A stretch of DNA of 64,000 nt, taken from the NCBI RefSeq assembly GCF_047276495.1, contig NZ_CP178543.1, forward strand, positions 2,294,001-2,358,000. The letters are read 5' to 3'. The position numbers were made by a program, and so were the translations under genes. The DNA is from Capilliphycus salinus (GTDB lineage Bacteria > Cyanobacteriota > Cyanobacteriia > Cyanobacteriales > Microcoleaceae). The notes below the pieces were generated by a model, which saw nothing but the letters and a program-made list of their open reading frames with translations, had not been told where the DNA came from and ran no database searches. Of this stretch, positions 24,988 through 34,528 are shown piece after piece. Within the stretch, counting starts at the first letter, position 1; each line of letters begins with the position of its first letter.

Positions 24988-27513
24988 CTATCGAGAAGAA
25001 AAGACCCCCTTCGGATAAGCAATACGTTTGTGGTTAACCTGTTCCCAAACCCGAACAAAAATTTCGGCAATTCTAGCCATTTCTTCACGAGAAAGTCCGG
25101 AGTCTACCAACTGATTATCTTGCCATCTCGCCCGGAGAATTTTATTCACCATTTGTAAGGCTTCTTCGTGGGTAGCATCTTTGAGACTTCGCAACGCCGC
25201 CTCACAGGAATCCGCCAACATCACAATTCCGGTTTCTTTCGACTGAGGAATCGGCCCATCATAGCGAAAATCTTCTTCTCGCACCACAATAGAAGGATCT
25301 TCTTTAGCTCGCTGTTGGGCTTGATAATAAAAATAAGCAATCAGCATTTTACCCTGGTGTTCGGGAATAAAAGCTTGAATGGCTTTCGGTAAACGATAAC
25401 GACGGGCCATCGCCAACCCTTCACTGACGTGTTTTTTGATAATTCTGGCACTTTCCCAGGGGTCATTAATTTCGTCGTGTTTGTTTGGCCCTCCCATCTG
25501 ATTTTCAATAAACCCGAGAGGATCGTGCATTTTACCAATATCGTGATAAAGGGTGCCGGTTCTCACCAGTTCCACATTACAGCCCAAAGCTTGAGCGGCT
25601 GCTTCTGCCAAGGTTGCCACAAACATTGTATGCTGAAAAGTGCCTGGGGCTTCGGTTGCCAAACGTTTGAGTAAGGGTCGATTGGGATTGGCCAGTTCTG
25701 CCAAGCGAATCGGGGTGATCAGGTCAAAGACGTGTTCGAGATAGGGACTTAATCCCAAAGCCACCACACTCCAAGCCAACCCTTCGAGAACTTGTAGAAC
25801 AAATTGGCGCAACAAAATAAACCAGATCGAACTCACGGTTGTCCCCACCACCGTTACCGTTACCAGGAGATAAACGGCACCTTGAGTGAGACCGACCGCC
25901 CCGCCCAACAGGGCCAGTTCTTCGCGCGATCGCAATTGTCCGGCCAATAAACTGCCCAAAATCCCCCCCGCAGCGGTGGCTAGCAGGGGAATCATTTCCA
26001 CATCCAGACCAATGGGAATCATCGCCGAGAGCAAACTGACGACCGTTACACCGACCGCCGAACCGTAGAAGCTACCGGCCAACAAACCGACGGCAGGTAA
26101 ACCGGTAGAAGGAACCTTAAGCAGCACCAGCAGCGGGGTACTGAGAGTCAGCAGCAACAGGAGTAAATAGTCTCGGTGGCGCAGACTGGGGCGGAACCGT
26201 CTGCCGACATACAAAACCACGACTACAGCCCCAGTCACCAGGGTTGTAAACGCCAGCAAGCCTTTCCAATTGATGCCCCGTTCGCTTTTGTTAAAATGAT
26301 CGAGCATCACGAACTCGCGTTGGGTAATTTTTTCGCCCTCACGAACGATCACATCGCCCCGACTGATGGTCACGACCACCGGATCGACGCTTTCGGCGGC
26401 CAGTTCAGCCCGTCTGCGGGTGGCATCGCGATCTTCGATCAAATTGCTTCGCAAAGCGGTGATTAACAGCCGAGCGGCAAATTCTTGGGATTCTGGGGGG
26501 ACGGCGGTTTCAAGCTGAATCTTGACGGCTTGTTCGAGAATTTCGGCGGGCAATCCGGGGGCGATCCCCTGACTGAGCATTTCTTTGGCGACTTGCAGGA
26601 TACCGACTTGGGTTTGTTCCCAGGTGTCATCGGACCAGTCGAGGAGCGATTTATTATAAAAGTTGGTTTTATCGGAGGGTAACTGTTTGGAAAAGGTTGT
26701 ATAGGCTTTAGCATAACGCTTGCGACCATCGGCAATTTCGGCCTCCAAAGCGGAAAACTCAAAGGCTGAGGCTCGTTTGCCATAACCTCGCAGTTGAGCA
26801 TATGCTTTCGCCCGCAGTTGTTCGACGGTTTCTAGTTGGGAGGATGAAAATTTGTTGCTCGGGATGGATAAACGGGTTGAGGTGTTGAGATTGAGTTGGG
26901 GTTGTACGGTGGTTTGTTTGACTTGGGCCAGTAACTCTTTCCACTGCCACTCGGGAATGCGGCGCAGATAGGATTGGACGTCGGTGGAGAGAACTCCAGA
27001 ATCGACGTAGGGGAAAGGTCGGGCCAGATCTCTGACTTCCTCACCTTGATCGAGTACGGTTTGGATTCTTTGGTTGATTTCTTGGTTGACTTGGGGATTG
27101 AGGACTAAAACGGGTACAACGCCGTAGAGGGCTTCTTTGCGCCTTTCCTCTGTGGTTTTTGTATCGGTCAGCATGGCATCGGTCGGCGCTATAATCGTCT
27201 CCGGGGCTTCACGGCCGACTGCCAGTTTCGGTTGGTTGTAGAAGCGAACACCCATTACTCCCGTTAGAGAAACAACGGCGAGAAAGATTAGGGCTGGAGA
27301 ACCTGCCTGTGGAGACTTGGAGGGCTTGCGCTTGAAGTTGTTGGCAGAAATCTTTTCCCCTTTGGAGTCGTCAGAGGGCGATCCCGAAGGGCGGTGCTGC
27401 GAGCCATCCGCATTGCGATTTTCGGTGTCGATCCCATTGACTCGCAACGACGAGTGCTGAGTACGGCTACGAAGCCGTTCAATCTGCCGTGTGATTAACT
27501 GGAACGTGTTCAT
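24988..27513 (-). CDS. PgpH-type 7TM receptor HD-domain phosphohydrolase
   Basis: The 841-residue protein has a charged cytoplasmic N terminus, then a membrane segment (ALIFLAVVSLTGVMGV, about residue 75). A 7TMR-HDED-type extracytoplasmic domain (about 100-400) and a 7TM block (about 415-600) follow. The C-terminal HD domain has the motif chain FQHTMFVATLAEAA...LYHDIGKMHDP...KKHVSEG, with the conserved His and His-Asp pairs. This is the PgpH layout, and PgpH-like enzymes hydrolyse c-di-AMP. Cyanobacteria make c-di-AMP, so that is the best guess for the substrate. It converges on the permease gene across only 17 bases. Confidence 0.93.
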   Translation of the reverse strand: MNTFQLITRQIERLRSRTQHSSLRVNGIDTENRNADGSQHRPSGSPSDDSKGEKISANNFKRKPSKSPQAGSPALIFLAVVSLTGVMGVRFYNQPKLAVGREAPETIIAPTDAMLTDTKTTEERRKEALYGVVPVLVLNPQVNQEINQRIQTVLDQGEEVRDLARPFPYVDSGVLSTDVQSYLRRIPEWQWKELLAQVKQTTVQPQLNLNTSTRLSIPSNKFSSSQLETVEQLRAKAYAQLRGYGKRASAFEFSALEAEIADGRKRYAKAYTTFSKQLPSDKTNFYNKSLLDWSDDTWEQTQVGILQVAKEMLSQGIAPGLPAEILEQAVKIQLETAVPPESQEFAARLLITALRSNLIEDRDATRRRAELAAESVDPVVVTISRGDVIVREGEKITQREFVMLDHFNKSERGINWKGLLAFTTLVTGAVVVVLYVGRRFRPSLRHRDYLLLLLLTLSTPLLVLLKVPSTGLPAVGLLAGSFYGSAVGVTVVSLLSAMIPIGLDVEMIPLLATAAGGILGSLLAGQLRSREELALLGGAVGLTQGAVYLLVTVTVVGTTVSSIWFILLRQFVLQVLEGLAWSVVALGLSPYLEHVFDLITPIRLAELANPNRPLLKRLATEAPGTFQHTMFVATLAEAAAQALGCNVELVRTGTLYHDIGKMHDPLGFIENQMGGPNKHDEINDPWESARIIKKHVSEGLAMARRYRLPKAIQAFIPEHQGKMLIAYFYYQAQQRAKEDPSIVVREEDFRYDGPIPQSKETGIVMLADSCEAALRSLKDATHEEALQMVNKILRARWQDNQLVDSGLSREEMARIAEIFVRVWEQVNHKRIAYPKGVFSSR

Positions 27514-27668
27514 CTATATCGAAGCTAGATTCTAGAGTGCAGCCGTGTCATATCAATTCTAGAGTACAGATTTCGGATTTTGGGATGGGATCTCCTCAGA
27601 CTTGAGTTCAATAGAGTTTACTGGTTCCAGCCTTTTTTCCCAACTCGATCCCTTTACCCGAATTAGGA

Positions 27669-28790
27669 TTAAGGTTGATTCATCCCGTTTGCTGCTGATA
27701 CCGCTAGAGTGGGATGAAGGTTTTGAAATAGTCGATTGGCTGTATTATAAACCCCAGACCAAACGGCGAATAGCTCGTTTGCCTGTTGCAAAAGTTCTCC
27801 GGTTGTCCCTGCTGCTTCTGTCGTGATCCCGGATCCGGATGAGGCTGTTGTTTTCACTTGCATTTGCCAGGATACCGGAAAGCTGCTTAAACTGTTGTAA
27901 GCGCCCGATAACGCTCCGGTTAGCGCCGTCGCCCTTGGACTGGCTCCACTGAGTTCAACGGTTCGCAAGATCGCGATCGCTGGATCGTGGGGTGTTCTCA
28001 CAAAGCTGTAAAATGCTACGGCGATCGCGCTGGTCTCCTCTACACCGTGATCCGCTTGGCTGGCATTTTTCAGCAATTCTTCTCGGGCTGTTTCTAGACT
28101 GGCTTTCTGTTGAGCTAACCTCTGCACCTGTTGCAATTGTTTACACCAGTCGCTTGGCCGATGATTGAGACGATCAAGCAGGTGCGGAATTAGGCTTTCT
28201 GGGTCGAGGTCTTCTTTGAGTGCTAAAGCGATCGCCAGACTAAAAGTTTGTACGGCTTCTTCTAAAACCACAGCGGGGGCTGAATGCTGCCAAACTTTGA
28301 TTGCTTCAGTAAGTTGCTGTTGCAGTTCCTCGGGCTGTTCGTGAAAGTACAGGGCGATCGGTAGCATCGCCAGAGCGACTTCACCTGCGGACAGCGGGTA
28401 GATCTCACCGGAAAATCCGGCTGCCAATCTTCCCGGGTTTACGGTCTGTGTACGGGAGGCTTTTATCCTCTGTTGCTTTTGGTCTTGCCATTCCTGAGCG
28501 CTGCGATCCCAATCGACTCGGTTTAAACCCTGGCATCTAATCAGGCTGCGAGTCATTTGAGCAACCAAGCTTTGTTCATCGGTGGCTGCGAATTTCTCCT
28601 CTTGCCGTTCGGATGAACTTCTCCACCATCGATGCTTCTTTAAGTTTACCAAAATTTCTGATTTCTGATGCCTTTCTGGCGGCGAAGAAACCGATTTGCA
28701 CATTGATCGATCTTCACACCGAGTTAGCTGACTTGCCAACGACACTCCCGCCAGTGTTCCCTCAAACCGACTCAGCAATGAGTATCGCAT
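27669..28790 (-). CDS. ADP-ribosylglycohydrolase-like protein lacking metal-site residues
   Basis: The 373-residue helical protein resembles the ADP-ribosylglycohydrolase fold: SRFEGTLAGVSLASQL at the start, DEQSLVAQMTRSLI, PLSAGEVALAMLPIALYFHE in the middle, and RTVELSGASPRATALTGALSGAYNSL near the C terminus. In active members these sites carry the Asp-rich magnesium ligands (GDALG, TDDT, GGDTDTIG). Here they are replaced by GVSLA, TDEQ and GASPRA, so catalysis is unlikely. It starts 13 bases after the aroQ stop and is co-transcribed with it. It may be a binding or regulatory protein. The fold assignment is by sequence pattern and moderately sure. Confidence 0.75.
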   Translation of the reverse strand: MRYSLLSRFEGTLAGVSLASQLTRCEDRSMCKSVSSPPERHQKSEILVNLKKHRWWRSSSERQEEKFAATDEQSLVAQMTRSLIRCQGLNRVDWDRSAQEWQDQKQQRIKASRTQTVNPGRLAAGFSGEIYPLSAGEVALAMLPIALYFHEQPEELQQQLTEAIKVWQHSAPAVVLEEAVQTFSLAIALALKEDLDPESLIPHLLDRLNHRPSDWCKQLQQVQRLAQQKASLETAREELLKNASQADHGVEETSAIAVAFYSFVRTPHDPAIAILRTVELSGASPRATALTGALSGAYNSLSSFPVSWQMQVKTTASSGSGITTEAAGTTGELLQQANELFAVWSGVYNTANRLFQNLHPTLAVSAANGMNQP

Positions 28791-28803
28791 CGCGTCGCTC
28801 TCC

Positions 28804-29343
28804 TTATTCGCTCTGGACTGGAGAAGGAGACGGGGGCTGCTTTTGGGTCTGACCCAGGTATCGCACTAACGCTTGCAGTCCCAAAATATAGCTGTCTACA
28901 CCAAAACCACTGATCTGTCCCAGTACAACAGGTGCTATGTAGGAGTGATGCCGGAATGGTTCACGACGATAGATGTTGCTCAAATGCACCTCTACGGTCG
29001 GAATCCCTACTGCGGCGATGGCATCTCGAATCGCAACACTGGTATGGGTGTAAGCTGCTGCATTAATAATTAAGCCCTGGTGCTGGTCTGGTGCTGATTG
29101 AATCGCATCCACCAGGACTCCTTCATGGTTAGACTGTAAAAACGACACTGCAAACTCATGCAATTGCGCTTCTTGCTGCAACCGTTGATTAATTTCCGCT
29201 AGTGTTGTCGTTCCATAAATCCCCGGTTCTCGCTGACCTAATAAATTTAGGTTGGGGCCGTGCAGCACTAAGAGACTTGGCAATTTTGAAACTTCCTGCA
29301 AAAGCTGAATCCTAACATTTGCGGCGGCGCTGAAGATCATCAA
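28804..29343 (-). CDS. aroQ: Type II 3-dehydroquinate dehydratase
   Basis: This enzyme of the shikimate pathway has LLVLHGPNLNLLGQREPGIYG (with the catalytic Tyr), SNHEGVLVDAIQ, LIINAAAYTHTSVAIRDAI (with the catalytic His region) and VEVHLSNIYRREPFRHHSYIA. It dehydrates 3-dehydroquinate to 3-dehydroshikimate as a cytoplasmic dodecamer in known members. The ATGs at 29343/29340 give an N-terminal extension (FSAAANVRIQLLQEV) before the usual start, so a downstream TTG could be the true start. Its start overlaps the end of a tiny upstream gene by about 32 bases, and the ADP-ribosylglycohydrolase-like gene follows closely. Confidence 0.95.
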   Translation of the reverse strand: MMIFSAAANVRIQLLQEVSKLPSLLVLHGPNLNLLGQREPGIYGTTTLAEINQRLQQEAQLHEFAVSFLQSNHEGVLVDAIQSAPDQHQGLIINAAAYTHTSVAIRDAIAAVGIPTVEVHLSNIYRREPFRHHSYIAPVVLGQISGFGVDSYILGLQALVRYLGQTQKQPPSPSPVQSE

Positions 29344-29455
29344 CGGGAACCGGAATCGGCTCGGCTTCTGGCTGAGTTTGGGGGCCTAAGAGGGCTTCTA
29401 TCAATTCCCTCGCCCACTCTTTCAGTTTTTCCAGCACTTTTTCAATGTATTCCAT
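29312..29455 (-). CDS. Tiny amphipathic-helix protein upstream of aroQ
   Basis: This 47-residue ORF starts MEYIEKVLEKLKEWARELIEAL, a clear amphipathic helix, and ends with a Pro/Glu-rich then Arg-rich tail (PIPVPVDDLQRRRKC). AGGAG lies 11 bases before the ATG at 29455, which supports translation, and the 3' end overlaps the aroQ start. A frame extension to 29542 exists but has no ribosome site that I see. I believe similar short ORFs precede aroQ in other cyanobacteria, but I cannot verify that here. Translational coupling with aroQ or membrane-surface binding are possible roles. Confidence 0.6.
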   Translation of the reverse strand: MEYIEKVLEKLKEWARELIEALLGPQTQPEAEPIPVPVDDLQRRRKC

Positions 29456-29708
29456 TGCAAAAATGGCTCCTTGCTGTACACCGACTACAACTTGACTGAT
29501 GGAGTTAATTCCTAGCTTAAACAGGCACTGCTGCTCAGTCAATGAGTCAAACCTGAATAAACTCTACAAATTTCAAGCCGAACAGACGGTTCTATCCTAG
29601 CTTGTTTGACAATTTGTATTTATATCATCATAACGAATCTTCATATGTTTGTGCAAGATTACTCACGAAGATCGAAAATCCTAATCACTCTTTGGGCATT
29701 GATCAACT

Positions 29709-30983
29709 TCAATTAATCAATGGGGGTAGTGAGGCGGACTGAAGCCGACGTCGCAATAAATCCAGGGCCGAACTTGCACTGACGCGCTGTATCCACTCTC
29801 GCCCCCGCGAATTTCCAAAGAGAAACTTAAAACTTGTTGCTTGTCCGTCGGGTCCGGCCAAACCCATATAAACCAGTCCTACCGGCTTAGTTTCCGTCCC
29901 GCCACCGGGTCCGGCTATTCCGGTAATACTCAAACCCCAGGTTGTCTTTAACTGCGATCGCACGCCGAGGGCCATTTGTTCGGCGACAACCTCACTGACC
30001 GCCCCCCACTGTTCGAGATCCTCCCGATTAACACCCAGCATAGCGGTTTTCACCGCATTATCATAGGCAATAATCCCGCCCCGAAAATAGTTTGAACTCC
30101 CGGCTACACGGGTAATCATCTGACCCAAACCCCCACCCGTACAAGATTCTGCTACAGCTAAAGTTGAATGGGTTTGCTGTAACAGTTGACCGACCACGGA
30201 AGCCAGAGTATCCTCATCGCGGCCATAACAGTCCAAACCGGCAATGTCTTTAATCTGCTGTTCTATCGGGGCAATAAGCTGTTCTGCGGCATCTACAGAG
30301 TCAGCAGATGCGGAAATTCTCAGCTTAACTTCCCCATAATTAGCATAAGGCGCGACCGTCGGATTGTTTAAATCCAGGTAGCTAGAAACTTTTTCAGCCA
30401 AAGCCGACTCAGCCACCCCCCAAAATCTCAGGGTGTGACTGCGAATTATCCCCCGACACCAACCCTGACTTCGCAAGTAGGGAACGGCTATTTCCTGCCA
30501 CATTCGCTTCATTTCGGCTGGAACACCGGGAAACGTCAAAATTGTCAGTTTGTCGGAGCGGGGTTGCCAAATAATCCCCGGAGCGCTACCAATGGGATTG
30601 GTTAGAATCTCCGCACCTTGAGGAATTAAAGCTTGCTTGTGATTGCTCGGTGACATGATTCGTCCCCGTTGGGCAAACTTTTGACGAATATCTTCAAGAA
30701 TATCGGGACGTTCGATCAAAGGCACCCCAAAAAAATCGGCAATGGTTTCGACGGTTAAATCATCGGGAGTCGGCCCCAAACCCCCGGTAAAAATCAGCAG
30801 TTGAGAGCGTTGAGAAGCAATGCCAATCACTTGTTTAAGGCGTTCTCGGTTATCGCCGACAACCGTTTGATAGTAATGAGCAATTCCCAACTCGGCAAGC
30901 TGTTTCCCGAGAAACTGAGCATTGCTATTGAGAATATCACCGAGCAGGAGTTCTGTCCCGACACAAATAATTTCAGCAGTCAT
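29709..30983 (-). CDS. cinA: CinA family protein (competence/damage-inducible, NMN amidohydrolase domain)
   Basis: This 424-residue CinA has two domains. An N-terminal MoCF/COG1058 domain starts MTAEIICVGTELLLGDILNSNAQFL and carries TGGLGPTPDDLT. A C-terminal PncC-type domain carries AESCTGGGLGQMITRVAGSSNYFRGGIIAYDNAVK and GIAGPGGGTETKPVG. Known CinA proteins hydrolyse ADP-ribose and deamidate nicotinamide mononucleotide, salvaging pyridine nucleotides. The length is normal. The gene stands alone, with its start near a large repeat-rich gap. Confidence 0.96.
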   Translation of the reverse strand: MTAEIICVGTELLLGDILNSNAQFLGKQLAELGIAHYYQTVVGDNRERLKQVIGIASQRSQLLIFTGGLGPTPDDLTVETIADFFGVPLIERPDILEDIRQKFAQRGRIMSPSNHKQALIPQGAEILTNPIGSAPGIIWQPRSDKLTILTFPGVPAEMKRMWQEIAVPYLRSQGWCRGIIRSHTLRFWGVAESALAEKVSSYLDLNNPTVAPYANYGEVKLRISASADSVDAAEQLIAPIEQQIKDIAGLDCYGRDEDTLASVVGQLLQQTHSTLAVAESCTGGGLGQMITRVAGSSNYFRGGIIAYDNAVKTAMLGVNREDLEQWGAVSEVVAEQMALGVRSQLKTTWGLSITGIAGPGGGTETKPVGLVYMGLAGPDGQATSFKFLFGNSRGREWIQRVSASSALDLLRRRLQSASLPPLIN

Positions 30984-31622
30984 TCCCCGACCATTCCGTT
31001 ATGGGTTCGCTGTAATCTATTGTCTCAAAAGAGGGTGTTAGAGGGAATAGGGGAGGTGGGGAGGTGGGGATGGGTAACGGATGGGTTGAGTGTGGTTTTT
31101 TTGGGTTAATGATGCTTGGAAACGGATGGGTTATCGGTGGGAAGACAGTGAACAGTGAACAAGTACCGTGCAGTGACCAGTCAAGAGTACCATGCTAGTG
31201 ATAACTGATAACTGGTGAAGCACTGCGGACTTGGCGGTTTCCGTATCGGAGCGCGAACTCGCGACTTGGCGGTTTCCGTCGAGAGCGAAGTTCGCAAGAG
31301 AGCAACTGCTGTTCGCGCAGCGTCTCCGCAGGAGATACCCGAAGGGTAACTGATAACTGCCCCTTTCCCCTTCCCCCTATTGCCTTCTGCCTATTGCCTC
31401 TCTTACAAACTTCGCTCTCGTGGCATCGTTCCTTCAACTCTGTGAACCAGAGCAACGGACTTTGCGCTCGCGACTATTCCGCCTCTCTTGGTCGGCATTC
31501 GCGATTCGCCCGCAGGTGGCGCGGTGAACCAGTGCGTTGGGCGGGTTCCCCGACTTAAAGCAACTGGTGAACCCGAAGGGGGTCCGACCGCAAGTCGCGA
31601 ATTTGCGCTATTGCCTATTCGC
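30984..31622. repeat. Repeat-rich intergenic region
   Basis: This gap of about 640 bases lacks a supported gene. It contains AACGGATGGGTT words (31078 and 31121), CAGTGAACAGTGAAC and AGTGATAACTGATAACTGG runs (31146-31217), two copies of GACTTGGCGGTTTCCGT (31229 and 31264), and C/T-rich CCCTATTGCC...CTGCCTATTGCC text (31375-31400). The first two words recur in order at 43433-43557. The rest is GC-rich sequence with AGAGCGAAGTTCGC-type inverted words. The only frame long enough to notice (31195-31455, minus) is made of this repeat DNA. Confidence 0.7.
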
Positions 31623-32678
31623 TTACTTTGCGTGTTTCAAGGCTTTCCAACTGGTATAACCGAGTAAACCGGTCGCTCCGAATGCGTAAATCAAACCACT
31701 GGGAAGACCCGAAAAAGCTAAAGCAACCGTTCCCACCCATAACGTGAGAGAATAGATAAATAAAACCGTCAAACGTTGGGAGAGTCCGGCTTTGAGCAAC
31801 CGATGATGCAAATGACGTTGATCGCCGATAAAGGGAGATTTACCATGACGCAACCGATCCAAAATCACCGCCGACATATCCAAAATCGGCACGGCTAAAA
31901 TAATGTAAGGCAGTAAAACCGAAGTGACGACCGTGGTTTTCACCAAACCAATCACCCCGACGGCCGCTAAAGTAAAGCCGAGAAAATAAGAACCGCCATC
32001 TCCCATAAAAATCTGAGCGGGATTGAAATTATAACGCAAAAACCCTAACGCACCGCCAGCTAAAGCCGCCGCAATTAACGCCGCCGCCGGTTGATCCATC
32101 TGCAAGCTAACGATGAGCATCACAAAGGCGGCAATCCCCGAGACTCCAGCGGCCAAACCGTCGAGGCCATCGATCCAGTTGATCGCATTTGCCATCCCGA
32201 CCAACCAAATAACGGTAATGGGTAGACTCCACCAACCAATATGAACTAACCCAACAAAAGGAATGGTCAGAAATTCAATATTAACTCCCACCATCCAAGC
32301 TAAACTCGACACTGTAATTTGAAGCATCAGGCGAGTGACGGGGGAAAGGCTAAACAGGTCATCTGCTAAACCTATTAAAAAGAAGGCTAAACCGCCAATA
32401 GTAACTCCCCAGATTTCATATTCTTGTTCTACGCCGAGCGGTTGGCCGTTGGCATCAATAAATCCTCCCGACCACCAAACCACGAGTAAACCGACCAGGG
32501 TACCGAGATAAATCGAAATGCCGCCTAAACGAACCATTGGACGTTGGTGAACTTTGCGATCGCCGGGCTGATCGACACGTCCACTTTTGATGCCCAGGAT
32601 CTTGACGACGGGTGTCGTCCCCAGGACAACCAGTGCAGAAACGATAAAAACGAGCAAATGGTACAGATGGAGAGGCAT
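31623..32678 (-). CDS. Polyprenyl-phosphate GlcNAc-1-phosphate transferase (WecA/TagO type)
   Basis: This 351-residue integral membrane protein has about ten hydrophobic segments. Its GT4/MraY-WecA motifs are DRKVHQRPMVRLGGISIYLG, the Asp pair in LIGLADDLFSLSP, NAINWIDGLDGLAAGVS, FMGDGGSYFLGF and the His motif DQRHLHHRLL. It moves a hexosamine-1-phosphate from UDP-sugar to a polyprenyl phosphate at the inner membrane, starting a cell-envelope glycan. The HLHHRLL motif favours WecA/TagO over MraY. It is on the same strand as glyA, 282 bases downstream, and is probably transcribed separately. Confidence 0.94.
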   Translation of the reverse strand: MPLHLYHLLVFIVSALVVLGTTPVVKILGIKSGRVDQPGDRKVHQRPMVRLGGISIYLGTLVGLLVVWWSGGFIDANGQPLGVEQEYEIWGVTIGGLAFFLIGLADDLFSLSPVTRLMLQITVSSLAWMVGVNIEFLTIPFVGLVHIGWWSLPITVIWLVGMANAINWIDGLDGLAAGVSGIAAFVMLIVSLQMDQPAAALIAAALAGGALGFLRYNFNPAQIFMGDGGSYFLGFTLAAVGVIGLVKTTVVTSVLLPYIILAVPILDMSAVILDRLRHGKSPFIGDQRHLHHRLLKAGLSQRLTVLFIYSLTLWVGTVALAFSGLPSGLIYAFGATGLLGYTSWKALKHAK

Positions 32679-32960
32679 CTGAAATTATGGGGGTGCAAAA
32701 CATTGTGCAGGGAACAAGCAGACTCAAGCCCAGAGGGGATCGGGACCGCGATCGCAGATCGACGGATGAGATTGCACTCCAAGAGCATTGAGTGTTGCTT
32801 TGCGTGATTGGCTTTAAAAATTAAAGCGTCAGGCAGAGTCTACTACATTTTTGCTCGTTTCTACCAAAGAACCCGGAATTGGAAATAAATTAGCAGAGGG
32901 GAGTCGAGGGAAATGGGGGAGTTTACCCACATTAACCCGGACTCCGCGATCGCCGACTGT

Positions 32961-34244
32961 TTAAGCCAAAGCGGGGACTTTTACACTCAGATGGGGATAG
33001 AGGGGAAAACGTTCGCAGAGGGATTCTACCCGCTGACGACAACTTTGAGCAACGGCTTGGTCTTCGGGGTTGAGCAGGCGCTCGGCGATGATGTCCCCAA
33101 TTTCGGTAAATTCTCCGGTTCCCATGCCTCGGGTTGTCATGGCCGGAGATCCCAGTCGCAGCCCGCTGGTGACAAAGGGAGACTCGGGATCGAAGGGAAC
33201 GGTATTTTTATTGGCGGTGATATTGATTTCGCTGACGAGTTTATCGGCCTGTTTTCCGGTCATACCCACCGATCGCAGGTCAACCAACATGACGTGATTA
33301 TCGGTGCCGCCCGAGACGATTTTCAAGCCCCGTTTTTGTAATTGAGCGGCCATTGCTTGAGCATTTTCTATCACTTGGCCGGAATAGGCTTTAAATTCGG
33401 GTTTGAGGGCTTCTCCGAAGGCGACGGCTTTGCCGGCGATCACGTGTTCGAGGGGGCCGCCTTGGCTGCCTGGGAAAACGGCTTTATCGAATTTTTTGCC
33501 CAATTCTGGATCGCGGGTGAGGATTAAACCGCCCCGAGGTCCACGCAGGGTTTTGTGGGTGGTGGTGGTGACGACATCGCAGTGGGGAATGGGGCTGGGA
33601 TGGTGTCCGGTCGCGACTAAGCCGGCAATATGGGCAATATCGGCGAGGAGGTAGGCGCCTACTTCGTCGGCGATCGCTCTAAATTTGTCAAATTCGATGA
33701 TCCGAGAATAGGCGGAATAGCCGCAGACGATCAATTTGGGTTGATGCTGTTTGGCGAGTTCGAGAATTTTGTCATAGTCTAGGCGTTCGGTGTCGGGGCT
33801 AACGCCGTAGTGACAGGCTTTGAACCATTTCCCGGAGACGTTGACGGGGGAACCGTGAGTGAGGTGTCCGCCATGAGATAAGTCCATTCCCATGATCGTG
33901 TCACCGGGTTCTAGCAGGGCCAGGAAGACGGCAAAGTTGGCTTGGGCGCCGGAATGGGGTTGAACGTTGGCGTGGGCGGCTCCAAAGAGTTCTTTGGCGC
34001 GATCGATTGCCAGTTGTTCGATCGTATCTATATATTCACAACCGCCATAGTAGCGTTTTTTGGGTAATCCTTCTGCGTATTTATTGGTCAGAACTGATCC
34101 CTGAGCAGCCATGACTGCGGCGGAGGTAAAGTTTTCGCTGGCTATTAGTTCTAGGTGATCGCGCTGACGTTGCAGTTCGTGTTGAATCCCTTCGGCGACG
34201 ATCGGATCGGTTTGGGCTAGGATGTCTAAGTTAGTATCGCTCAC
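32961..34244 (-). CDS. glyA: Serine hydroxymethyltransferase
   Basis: This 427-residue PLP enzyme has the typical start (AEGIQHELQRQRDHLELIASENFTSAAVMAAQGS), YYGGCEYID, SGAQANFAVFLALLEPGDTIMGMDLSHGGHLTHG, and the PLP-Lys motif TTTTHKTLRGPRGGLIL. It interconverts serine and glycine while forming 5,10-methylene-THF, linking to photorespiration and one-carbon flow. The protein is complete. Its ATG is followed at 34245 by about 250 bases without a gene, which should contain its promoter. Confidence 0.98.
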   Translation of the reverse strand: MSDTNLDILAQTDPIVAEGIQHELQRQRDHLELIASENFTSAAVMAAQGSVLTNKYAEGLPKKRYYGGCEYIDTIEQLAIDRAKELFGAAHANVQPHSGAQANFAVFLALLEPGDTIMGMDLSHGGHLTHGSPVNVSGKWFKACHYGVSPDTERLDYDKILELAKQHQPKLIVCGYSAYSRIIEFDKFRAIADEVGAYLLADIAHIAGLVATGHHPSPIPHCDVVTTTTHKTLRGPRGGLILTRDPELGKKFDKAVFPGSQGGPLEHVIAGKAVAFGEALKPEFKAYSGQVIENAQAMAAQLQKRGLKIVSGGTDNHVMLVDLRSVGMTGKQADKLVSEINITANKNTVPFDPESPFVTSGLRLGSPAMTTRGMGTGEFTEIGDIIAERLLNPEDQAVAQSCRQRVESLCERFPLYPHLSVKVPALA

Positions 34245-34528
34245 AGTAGGTTTCCTCAGATTGCAGATCTGGTATTTCAGGGAGTGTTGGCGATCGACAA
34301 GTGAGGGTTTTCCCGTTGGCTAAATCTGTTTGATTTTTTTTACCGACTGGGGGGTTCTCTTTCTCGATTTCGCTAGTCCCTGAACTTAAAGATCATAACC
34401 CTGTTTGACCAATTGTTCTAGGAGGAGAACTTCTTGACAGAATTGTTAAGTTGTGATCCAATCTCTTAATCTCTCGGGAGTCTTGCCATAAAATGAAGGG
34501 CAAAGATGCAATCTGTCGGAGGGATGAT

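Noticed and set aside
27602..27826. Plus-strand ORF opposite the ADP-ribosylglycohydrolase-like gene
   Set aside because: It is mostly the reverse of the conserved C-terminal region and has no own start signals.
31195..31455. 86-codon minus-strand ORF
   Set aside because: It is made of dispersed repeat sequence and lacks any protein-like pattern.
32913..33341. Plus-strand ORFs over glyA
   Set aside because: They are antisense frames of a perfectly matched glyA. Their codons mirror the real gene.
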